From Deltaproteobacteria bacterium (GTDB lineage: Bacteria; Desulfobacterota; Desulfomonilia; UBA1062): a stretch of DNA of 15,420 nt. Position numbers and translations under genes: made by a program. The DNA lies in contig JAGVNP010000040.1 in NCBI GenBank assembly GCA_020053185.1, positions 1-15,420 on the forward strand, given 5' to 3'. Numbering within the stretch: the first letter of the stretch is position 1; each line of letters begins with the position of its first letter. Positions 6,584 to 12,923 of the stretch are shown here, piece by piece. The notes under the pieces were generated by a model. That model made no database searches. It was not told the origin of the DNA and saw only the letters and a list, made by a program, of their open reading frames with translations.

Positions 6584-6808
6584 TTAATAAAAATCTGTCA
6601 CCACCTCTTCATGAATGTTCTTTTCATTTATCTGAGATAAAAGTTTTTGAAGAGTAATCTTTTCCTTTTTTTCAGGCTCTATAATAAGTTTGTCCTTTTC
6701 CAATGTGAACTTTACAGGGGAACCATTCGCCAAGCCTGTTTCTTTGGCAAATGCCTTGGGGATACGAAGCGCCAAGCTATTACCCCATTTTTGAATTCGT
6801 GCTCTCAT
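6584..6808 (-). CDS. MazE/AbrB-type antitoxin, orphan and apparently shortened
   Basis: The 74-residue protein opens MRARIQKWGNSLALRIPKAF, the swapped-hairpin AbrB DNA-binding domain of MazE antitoxins, followed by the GSPVKFTLEKDKLIIEP strands. In the MazE proteins I know, the tail runs ...HEEVDxGxxxGxExW and contacts the MazF toxin. Here it stops at HEEVVTDFY, so the end looks truncated. No toxin gene follows on the minus strand: within 75 nt there is a family B repeat, and the short frame there is repeat-derived. The ATG at 6808 is preceded by GATGAGG with 7-nt spacing. It lies 59 nt downstream of the UroD-family gene and may be cotranscribed. It might act as a solitary regulator or be a decaying relic. 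Confidence 0.8.
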   Translation of the reverse strand: MRARIQKWGNSLALRIPKAFAKETGLANGSPVKFTLEKDKLIIEPEKKEKITLQKLLSQINEKNIHEEVVTDFY

Positions 6809-6867
6809 AAAAAAACCTCATCTACATTGAAGATACTTTTTTATCTCCTTTATCAAGAAAGGGCTTA

Positions 6868-8034
6868 CTACGCAGCTATCGGATAGTTGCCGTATGTACG
6901 CACTGCATCGAGCATGACTTCAAGCTTATGTGCGGGCATTGAGCTGTGGCCATGAACAGGCCCGATCATGAATCTCCCTCCAGGACCGAGCTTTGCAATC
7001 AGATCTTTTACAGCTAATCTCACTTCTTCATCTGTTGATCGCTCGGTGAGCAGATAATCAACGCCCACACCGCCGATGATCGTGACTTTGTCGCCGTGGA
7101 TCTGTTTTTCTTTGAATATGTCAACGTTCGATGTGTTCTCATATGCATGAAGACCATCAACGCCCCATGAAATAAATGTATCGAACATCAGAGTATTATC
7201 ACCGCATGAATGCAGGATATATTTACCTCCCCTGTCATGCACAGCTTTAATAACCCGCTTATATGAAGGCCCGAATGTCTTATCAATGATCCTCGGGCTC
7301 ATGAACGGCCCGGTCTTGAATGCAAAATCATCAGTCTGAAAAATGACTTGCACCCCTGCATCCATCATTGCCATTGCAGTTTTAAGACAAAGCTCTTCTG
7401 ACATGTCGATGAAGCGCTTTACCAGATCTTTTTCCCTGCTGATCCACAGCGCCATGCGCTCAAAACCTACAGCCCACAGGATAACTTCCTGGATGCCGTA
7501 GACAGGGCCCTGGCCAAGGAGGCAGGTTTTGTCGCCATATTTTTTCATCATCTTATTGTAGAATTTGTATGTATTGTGCGCGAGGTCATCGATCTTTGGC
7601 CAGTGCGGCCATGCTTCGAAATCCTCGCGGCTGGTGATGCCGGGACATTTATACATATAGGTCATGTTGCCATGTCCGTCAGGCTGAAGATTAAATATTG
7701 ATCCTGTATCCCGCGCCATTGTATGTGAATCAAGGATTATAAAAGTCTCTTCATAGATTGCCCATACTGAATCAAACCCGAGCAGAGTGCCGGCCTTTAT
7801 CCGCTGTTCCATTGTAGATGTCAGGATCGGCTGGAATATGGGCTTTGTAATTTTTGTCCCCCATTTATCGAAGATAAATTTTACAACAGGATTTTCAAAC
7901 GCTGCTTGCGAAGAGATCAGGGGCTTGCCCAAAACTTCATTAAATGTCCTGTCTTCCAACGTAGCGCAAAAACTCGGCACCCTGTCGACTGATTTCCCTT
8001 CTAATGTGCGGATGATCCGTTCTGTTGGGTTCAT
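6868..8034 (-). CDS. Uroporphyrinogen decarboxylase-family protein (MtaA/UroD-like)
   Basis: The 388-residue sequence begins MNPTERIIRTLEGKSVDRVP, the usual start of UroD-fold proteins in anaerobes. It carries LGQGPVYG (173-180), DAGVQVIFQTDDFAF (225-239, the active-site strand) and YILHSCGDN (272-280). The family includes haem-pathway decarboxylases and cobalamin-dependent methyltransferases (MtaA, MtbA, CmuA type) that bind Zn through H-x-C...C. H275 and C277 are present, but the last Cys is replaced by a GPVHGHSS segment (358-365), so a His may complete the site or metal binding may be lost. The length and HSCG motif favour a methyltransferase-like or unknown catabolic role over haem synthesis. 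No corrinoid protein is adjacent. AAGGAG precedes the ATG by 8 nt. Confidence 0.87.
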   Translation of the reverse strand: MNPTERIIRTLEGKSVDRVPSFCATLEDRTFNEVLGKPLISSQAAFENPVVKFIFDKWGTKITKPIFQPILTSTMEQRIKAGTLLGFDSVWAIYEETFIILDSHTMARDTGSIFNLQPDGHGNMTYMYKCPGITSREDFEAWPHWPKIDDLAHNTYKFYNKMMKKYGDKTCLLGQGPVYGIQEVILWAVGFERMALWISREKDLVKRFIDMSEELCLKTAMAMMDAGVQVIFQTDDFAFKTGPFMSPRIIDKTFGPSYKRVIKAVHDRGGKYILHSCGDNTLMFDTFISWGVDGLHAYENTSNVDIFKEKQIHGDKVTIIGGVGVDYLLTERSTDEEVRLAVKDLIAKLGPGGRFMIGPVHGHSSMPAHKLEVMLDAVRTYGNYPIAA

Positions 8035-8078
8035 GGCTATCTCCTTATTGTAATGTTATGAGCTTTTATACCATTCGA

Positions 8079-8226
8079 GTCATTGTGAGGAGCACATTCG
8101 CTTCGCTCAGCGTAAACTCCGCAGAGCCTGTCCTGAACGAAAGTGAAGGATCTTATAAGATCCTTCGGGCATTGCCCTCAGGATGACTGTTTCACAGTCA
8201 GATTGCTTCGCTTCGCTCGCAATGAC
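8079..8226. repeat. Composite repeat: family A ends enclosing a CTCAGGATGAC-type element
   Basis: The outer ends match family A (GTCATTGTGAGGAGC ... GATTGCTTCGCTTCGCTC...AATGAC), but the element is 148 bp instead of 83. The extra material at about 8126-8186 runs from GCCTGTCCTGAACGAAAG to CCCTCAGGATGAC. It includes a perfect 22-bp palindrome at 8145-8166 centred on TTATAA. It reads as one small element inserted into another, or a recombinant of two. It occupies the gap between the UroD-family gene and the C45-like gene. Confidence 0.62.
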
Positions 8227-8253
8227 ATTCAATAATAAAACTTGTTCATTGTC

Positions 8254-10053
8254 TTATTTGCTGAGTTTTTTCTTGAATTTCTTATAGTCCTTTTCAAGAT
8301 CATCTCCGATGTGATGGGTGTTTCTCAGCTCATCAATGAGCGCACAGTACTGCCGCATTTGATCTTTTGCCAGCCTAGAATTTTCCTTTTCATTGATCTT
8401 CACAAGCTTGCTCAATATCTCGAGGCGATACTGATTGCTCAGGTTAGGCGTAGCCAGAGCCTGCTCATAGCTTTTTGCAGCCTCTTTGCATTTTCCGGAA
8501 CATTCAAACACATCACCTTTGATCAGATACAGCCTGCCATAATTCGGATATTTGGCTATCTGTTTATCAATGCTGGCAATCAAAATTTCGGGCTTTACTC
8601 CCTTAGCCTCATGCCAAGCATCTGAGATAAACCCAAGCTGACCTGGCGTGAGATCGCTTGAAAAATCCGCTTCCTTAACGATCTCTTTGAACTCGCCTCT
8701 GTATTGATGCTTCTTGTATTTGCAATACCAATCGATCTTCTCTTTAAGCTCAGGAGACTCCATCTTCGGATCAGCTTCTTTGAAAAGAGTTAGAGTTCTA
8801 TCTTTGAGATTATACTGATACATTTTGGCAAATGCGCTGTAGCTCTGGGCAACTGCAAAATAGACCACATCATTCTTTACATCAAAGACCAGCGTATTGA
8901 TGGTGTACTCGTTGTTTATGGTTGCATTGTCGGCCAGGTACACATTTTCGTATTCGTAAAAATCCGTACTTTTAAGATAATCAATCATGTCATCAATGCT
9001 GTTGATGCCTTTGTCCTTTATGACCCGGTCAGTGGTGTAGTGCCGCGCAAGATTCCATTCTGTCTGACCCAGGAAAACTTCATTATATTTTTTCGAAAGC
9101 TCCATGTCGCCGACAAGCTCCGGCTGGAAAAGTATATTGTGCACATACTCGTATTTTCCGCTCATCGGGGTTTCAGTGATGTTGTTGTCGTACATCTCAA
9201 AGATAGCGCCGCTGCCTTCATTTGCACTGGCAATCGTGATCATCCAGCCTGGCTCATCTGTCTTGTATGTTCTGATGACGCCGCCGGCTTCGCTTAAGTT
9301 TGATGCATTTTCCATGATCTCCCTTGTCTTGTATGTGATGGGAAGTCCTTTATTGTTTTTTTCAAACATGCCGTATGCGATATTCAGGGTCATAGACAGG
9401 CCTTCTTCATTTACAGCCTGAATGACACCTGGGAACCCGACAAATGAGAAGCATGTAAAGCTCTTCTTTCCTTCTGGATGATATTCCACAATAGCAGGAT
9501 ATTGTCCAAGCATCGGAGGCTCCCAGTCAAAATCACGGCCATGAATGATGCGGTCATCCAGCTTTACCATGATAGAAGAGCAGGCTGATGTCATCATGCT
9601 GCTGCCGGCAGCCATGAACATCAGGGTGTAAAAATCCACTCCGCTGCCTTCAGACATGCCTTCTATCTCTTCTACATAATACGCAGGAAAACGTTTTTTA
9701 ATGCTTTTAAGCATGGACTTGATAACGATAGGCACAACAGGCCGCAAATAACAGGGATATGATGCAGTAACATCATCAAGAAAAGTGTCGATTTCACCAC
9801 CAACCCGATTCATCTCTTTTTTCATTAGAACGCCGTACTGCAGACCCATGTCATAGTAGCTGCCTTCAAGTTTTATCACAGGCACACCATCAAAATAGCG
9901 AACCTCTCCGCGGTCAAAGTGCTTTATGTCGTTTTCAATAGTAACTTTGCTTTGATAGTTTTCTTGAGAAGCCTTTGGCGCACAAAAAACCATGCACGGA
10001 ACCAAAAGGAAAAGAACTATGCATAAGAATCTTTTCAACCTTGCATTCTGCAT
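8254..10053 (-). CDS. Exported C45/acyltransferase-like Ntn hydrolase with TPR-like C-terminus
   Basis: The start is set at 10053 because AGGAGG (10064-10059) lies 5 nt upstream; an in-frame ATG at 10092 has no SD. The 599-residue product has a signal peptide (RLKRFLCIVLFLLVPCMVF, 5-23). Its Ntn-hydrolase domain resembles acyl-CoA:6-aminopenicillanate acyltransferase/peptidase C45: YYDMGLQYG (66-74), the putative nucleophile C158 in TSACSSIMV, HGRDFDWEP (171-179), and NEEGLSMTLN (215-224). In this family self-cleavage before the Cys creates the N-terminal nucleophile, and the enzymes act on amide bonds of small N-acyl compounds or lipids. Residues about 485-560 form TPR-like helices (YGRLYLIKGDVFECSGKCKE, SYEQALATPN), an unusual appendage that may bind a partner. 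The substrate is unknown. The gene is flanked by palindromic repeats on both sides and is probably monocistronic. Confidence 0.83.
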   Translation of the reverse strand: MQNARLKRFLCIVLFLLVPCMVFCAPKASQENYQSKVTIENDIKHFDRGEVRYFDGVPVIKLEGSYYDMGLQYGVLMKKEMNRVGGEIDTFLDDVTASYPCYLRPVVPIVIKSMLKSIKKRFPAYYVEEIEGMSEGSGVDFYTLMFMAAGSSMMTSACSSIMVKLDDRIIHGRDFDWEPPMLGQYPAIVEYHPEGKKSFTCFSFVGFPGVIQAVNEEGLSMTLNIAYGMFEKNNKGLPITYKTREIMENASNLSEAGGVIRTYKTDEPGWMITIASANEGSGAIFEMYDNNITETPMSGKYEYVHNILFQPELVGDMELSKKYNEVFLGQTEWNLARHYTTDRVIKDKGINSIDDMIDYLKSTDFYEYENVYLADNATINNEYTINTLVFDVKNDVVYFAVAQSYSAFAKMYQYNLKDRTLTLFKEADPKMESPELKEKIDWYCKYKKHQYRGEFKEIVKEADFSSDLTPGQLGFISDAWHEAKGVKPEILIASIDKQIAKYPNYGRLYLIKGDVFECSGKCKEAAKSYEQALATPNLSNQYRLEILSKLVKINEKENSRLAKDQMRQYCALIDELRNTHHIGDDLEKDYKKFKKKLSK

Positions 10054-10172
10054 ACATGCCTCCTGAATTGAAATATTCATAGCCTCATACAAAGAAGCCG
10101 ATCAACCATATCAATCACACAATTATATAATATCCGTCAAGCACGATGAAAGGACCATTATTATTATTGTTT

Positions 10173-10255
10173 GTCATCACGAGGAGCGTAAGCGACGTGG
10201 TGATCTCGTGAAAAATTCATAATTTATGAGATTGCTTCGCTTCGCTCGCAATGAC
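10173..10255 (+). repeat. 83-bp palindromic element, family A, copy 3
   Basis: It begins GTCATCACGAGGAGCG and ends GCTTCGCTCGCAATGAC, the same orientation and exact length as the copy at 581-663. Its AT-rich centre differs from copy 1. It lies between the NUDIX gene and the C45-like gene, both on the minus strand. Confidence 0.8.
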
Positions 10256-10296
10256 CGAATGGGTATTATGCAAAGGTTTAGAATCGCTTAAGTGCG

Positions 10297-10824
10297 CTAG
10301 CAATGCTCGGAAAGGTAGCGCCTCAACACATAAAGACCGTCAGGAGTAAAATTTTCGCGCTGCGCAAGCGTGAGAACCTCTTCTATGGAATAAAATGCTC
10401 CGTCTTCGATCTCTTCTTCCTGTAACGTGATCGCTCCATCATAGATGCAGGTGTATACACTGCCCCATACGCGGCTTCCTGCATATTCGCCGTAAAATTC
10501 AAAAAGGAATTTTAAAGGAACCTTTGATATTCCCAGTTCTTCTTCCAACTCGCGGATAGCAGACTCTTCATTGCTCTCGCCTGCCTGCACCACGCCGCCT
10601 GCGCACAGATCATAAAAGCCCGGAAAAATGTCCTTGATCATGGTGCGCTTCTGCACATAGAGCTGACCTTTTGAATTAAACACAAGGATATACGTTGCAC
10701 GGTGGATCAGGCCACGAGAGCGCATGTTTTCCCTGGTGTCAGAGCCGATCACCTGGTTTTTCTCATCAACGATTGCCACCTTTTCTTTCTTGCTTTTGGC
10801 TTGATATGCTGAATGATCTGTCAT
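10297..10824 (-). CDS. yfcD: NUDIX hydrolase, YfcD-like
   Basis: This 175-residue protein carries a complete NUDIX box, GVVQAGESNEESAIRELEEE (77-96) then LGI, matching GX5EX7REUXEEXGU. The Glu residues would bind Mg2+ for pyrophosphate-bond hydrolysis. The overall pattern (IVDEKNQVIG, HRATYILVFN, VQKRTMIKDIFPGFYDLCAG, RVWGSVYTC, FTPDGL) agrees closely with what I recall of E. coli YfcD, an IPP-isomerase-like NUDIX protein whose substrate is uncertain. No start has an SD. I take the ATG at 10824 because a TTGACA...CATGAT promoter would place transcription start beside it; an in-frame ATG at 10836 lies within that -10 box. It diverges from the aldolase gene with a 90-bp gap between the two starts. 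Confidence 0.86.
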   Translation of the reverse strand: MTDHSAYQAKSKKEKVAIVDEKNQVIGSDTRENMRSRGLIHRATYILVFNSKGQLYVQKRTMIKDIFPGFYDLCAGGVVQAGESNEESAIRELEEELGISKVPLKFLFEFYGEYAGSRVWGSVYTCIYDGAITLQEEEIEDGAFYSIEEVLTLAQRENFTPDGLYVLRRYLSEHC

Positions 10825-10831
10825 AATTAAC

Positions 10832-10861
10832 ATCATGGTATGACATTTACGCGAATGTCAA
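10832..10861 (-). promoter_or_regulatory. Candidate NUDIX promoter with overlapping inverted repeat
   Basis: On the minus strand a consensus TTGACA (10861-10856) and CATGAT (10837-10832, 4/6) have 18-nt spacing. TGACATT (10841-10847) and AATGTCA (10854-10860) form a 7-bp inverted repeat with a 6-nt spacer that overlaps the -35 box, a plausible repressor site. Transcription would start within a few bases of the ATG at 10824, implying a leaderless or nearly leaderless mRNA. This is a motif-level inference. Confidence 0.4.
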
Positions 10862-10863
10862 AT

Positions 10864-10892
10864 GAAGAATAGATACCTAATACCCATTCTTC
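10864..10892. promoter_or_regulatory. Inverted repeat in the aldolase leader
   Basis: GAAGAAT (10864-10870) and ATTCTTC (10886-10892) are perfect 7-bp arms separated by 15 nt, ending 12 nt before the aldolase SD. It may be an operator for the divergent pair or a leader hairpin. There is no decisive evidence. Confidence 0.3.
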
Positions 10893-10914
10893 AAAACCAA
10901 ACATGGAGGTTGTC

Positions 10915-11592
10915 ATGGCTGATTATTTGACATGGAAAAAAGTCGTTCTTGAATGCACTCATCGTTTAACCCAACGGGGTGCGCTTGTTGGCTCAGGAGG
11001 CAATGTATCTCACCGCATTCCCGGGGAAGACAAGATAGCTATCACTCCGTCCAGCAAAGACTATCTGACCATGAAACCTAAAGACATCTGCATTGTTGAT
11101 TTTAATGGTGAACTTATTGAAGGAGAGTTTCGGCCTTCTGTGGAAACAGGAATGCATCTGGCTGTGTATAAAAACAGGCTAGATGTAAATGCGATCGTCC
11201 ACACCCACCAGATCTATGCCAGCATCTTTGCCGTATTGGACATTCCAATCCCTGCGCTGTTTGACGAACAGGTGCTTCACCTTGGTTCAGAAGTTGCAGT
11301 GATTTCCTATGGCATAAGCGGCTCACCTGATCTTGCCAATAATGTTGCATCAAAGATGGATAACAAATGTAATGCCTATATCCTTAAAAACCACGGGGCT
11401 CTTCTCTTGGGAATATCGATCGAAAATGCCGAGCGGAATAGCGCTCTCCTGGAAAAAACAGCAACAGTCTATTATCATGCCCTTGCATCAGGAAAACCCA
11501 TTTCAACCTTGCCTGAATCCAGCATCTCGGCTTTCATGAGCATACTGATTGCAAGCCAGCAGGCTAAAACCAGTGAGTTGAAAGAGCGGTAG
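10915..11592 (+). CDS. Class II aldolase, L-fuculose-phosphate aldolase type
   Basis: The 225-residue protein has all hallmarks of the zinc-dependent class II aldolase/adducin family. These are the phosphate-binding loop GSGGNVSHR (26-34), TPSSKDY (44-50), the catalytic Glu77 in PSVETGMH, zinc ligands H96 and H98 in VHTH, and H160 in KNHGALL. Such enzymes cleave or form short sugar phosphates, giving dihydroxyacetone phosphate and an aldehyde. FucA, RhaD, AraD and the 5-deoxysugar disposal aldolases share this pattern, so the exact substrate is open. The ATG at 10915 is chosen because GGAGGT (10905-10910) lies just upstream; the in-frame ATG at 10903 would remove that SD. The convergent gene encodes a PfkB kinase that could supply a phosphorylated substrate. 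Confidence 0.9.
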   Translation: MADYLTWKKVVLECTHRLTQRGALVGSGGNVSHRIPGEDKIAITPSSKDYLTMKPKDICIVDFNGELIEGEFRPSVETGMHLAVYKNRLDVNAIVHTHQIYASIFAVLDIPIPALFDEQVLHLGSEVAVISYGISGSPDLANNVASKMDNKCNAYILKNHGALLLGISIENAERNSALLEKTATVYYHALASGKPISTLPESSISAFMSILIASQQAKTSELKER

Positions 11593-11663
11593 ATTAAGAC
11601 CGTTAAATAATACCGATTCGGCGAAGATATTCGCTTAAGTCTGTCCTGTGTGATAACGAAGGG

Positions 11664-11780
11664 TTCACCCCTCACCCCTCCCTCTCCCGCAAGGGGCGAG
11701 GGCTTTTTTTAGGATTGATATTTATATCGACTAGCCCTGTTTTTCCTCTCCCCTGGGGGGAGAGGATTAAGGTGAGGGGG
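11664..11780. repeat. CCCTCTCCC-type element, family C, copy 2
   Basis: It starts TTCACCCCTCACCCCTCC and ends GGTGAGGGGG. It contains CCCTCTCCCGCAAGGGGCGA, then GGG, an AT-rich linker, and a second perfect hairpin CCTCTCCCC/GGGGAGAGG. The design is the same as 5685-5779, and it also sits between two convergent genes (aldolase and PfkB kinase). Confidence 0.7.
11680..11710 (+). terminator. Rho-independent terminator of the aldolase gene, inside family C repeat
   Basis: CCCTC (11680-11684) pairs with GAGGG (11698-11702) and CCC (11686-11688) with GGG (11694-11696) across one mismatch. The hairpin is followed by C and seven T residues (11704-11710). It lies 88 nt past the aldolase stop. Confidence 0.62.
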
Positions 11781-11795
11781 CAAATTACAAAAAAA

Positions 11796-12740
11796 CTAAA
11801 TATTCAGGACAGGCAAGGTCTCCATGGCCTGAAGGGTCTTTTCAAAATTTTCAACCCCTGCATCACTGCCAAGTCCTGTAGCAACAAGCGCAGACGTAGC
11901 TGTAGCAAAGCGACATGCTTTCTTCAAATCAAACCCTCTGGCAAGCGCAGCAGCAAATCCAGCACAATATGAATCTCCGCAGCCAGTTGTATCGACCACA
12001 TCTACTTTATAAGCAGGGATCCTTACCTGTTCTTTATCCGTTACAAGCAATGATCCGTTTGCTCCCCACTTGAATACACAGACTTTTGCCCCGCGCTTCA
12101 TGTAAAATCGGGCTGTATCTTCAGGTGTCTTTGTTCCGGCAACTTCCATCGCCTCTTCCATGCTTGGCATGAAATAATCAACATGCGGAAGTACAGCTTC
12201 CAGGCTAGGCAATGACCGATCGCTCGGTGCAATAAAATCACATGTCACTGTAGCACCTTTTTCCTTTGCCTGTTTTAAAAGCTCGGCGCTTGGCTGGCCA
12301 TCAAGATTGAACAAGGTGCCCACTCCGCCCAGATGAACGAACGGGCTGTTCACAATGCACTTTCTGGTTCTCTCATCGATCTCAAGCAGAATGGATGCGC
12401 CGATCGCATGGAAATTAGGCCTGTCGCCTGTCCTGTTTATGGTAAGCATCGTTGCTGAGGTGGGCATGTCGCTTCTTCTCTGCATATAAGATGTGTCTAC
12501 GCCCTGTTTTACAAGCACCCGTTCCACAAAATCTCCCATGTCATCATTCCCGAGCGCACCGACAAGAACGGTTTTTATGCCGAGCTTTGCAGCAATCACT
12601 GCTGCGCCTGCGGCTGTTCCTGCTGGCGTGAGCCGGATCTGCTCAATTATCTCGTTCTTGCTTCCTTCTGGAATTTTTTCAATGTGCCGTCCCAATATAT
12701 CCAGGATCGTAAGCCCAATGCATACAAGTTCTGTACTCAT
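11796..12740 (-). CDS. PfkB-family carbohydrate/nucleoside kinase
   Basis: The 314-residue length and motifs are those of ribokinase-like kinases, which transfer a phosphate from ATP to a sugar or nucleoside hydroxyl. The N-terminal region has VCIGLTILDI (6-15) and the glycine-rich PAGTAAGAAVIAAKLG (39-54). The C-terminal signature is VDTTGCGDSYCAGFAAAL (249-266) with the catalytic base D256 and anion-hole glycines. Departures from the common pattern are Cys254 for the usual Ala in GAGD, Gly for Asn in the GGxxxN segment, and PSMEEA where NxxE is usual. The substrate may therefore be atypical. AAGGAG precedes the ATG by about 7 nt. The gene converges on a class II aldolase and diverges from an MFS transporter, so phosphorylation of an imported or salvaged sugar is a reasonable but unproven role. 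Confidence 0.9.
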   Translation of the reverse strand: MSTELVCIGLTILDILGRHIEKIPEGSKNEIIEQIRLTPAGTAAGAAVIAAKLGIKTVLVGALGNDDMGDFVERVLVKQGVDTSYMQRRSDMPTSATMLTINRTGDRPNFHAIGASILLEIDERTRKCIVNSPFVHLGGVGTLFNLDGQPSAELLKQAKEKGATVTCDFIAPSDRSLPSLEAVLPHVDYFMPSMEEAMEVAGTKTPEDTARFYMKRGAKVCVFKWGANGSLLVTDKEQVRIPAYKVDVVDTTGCGDSYCAGFAAALARGFDLKKACRFATATSALVATGLGSDAGVENFEKTLQAMETLPVLNI

Positions 12741-12923
12741 ACTTTACTCCTTTTTTAGACAATTTATAAAACCATAGATTCTCTTTTTTAAATGTCTTCT
12801 GAAAAACATTCAAGAAAAATCATTGTCAAAGCCATAGAATTAAAGTGAACCGTTTAATAATATCTGTTAATATAAATGCACTAGACCACATTGATATGGA
12901 TATAAAAATCTAGAGGAGGAATT

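Noticed and set aside
581..10255. The repeated elements as a CRISPR or tandem array
   Set aside because: Copies are dispersed in single intergenic gaps, palindromic and kilobases apart. There is no regular spacer pattern and no cas gene.
12741..12923. Divergent promoters between the kinase and transporter
   Set aside because: AT-rich with several partial -10-like and -35-like words, but no pair with good spacing on either strand that I could defend.
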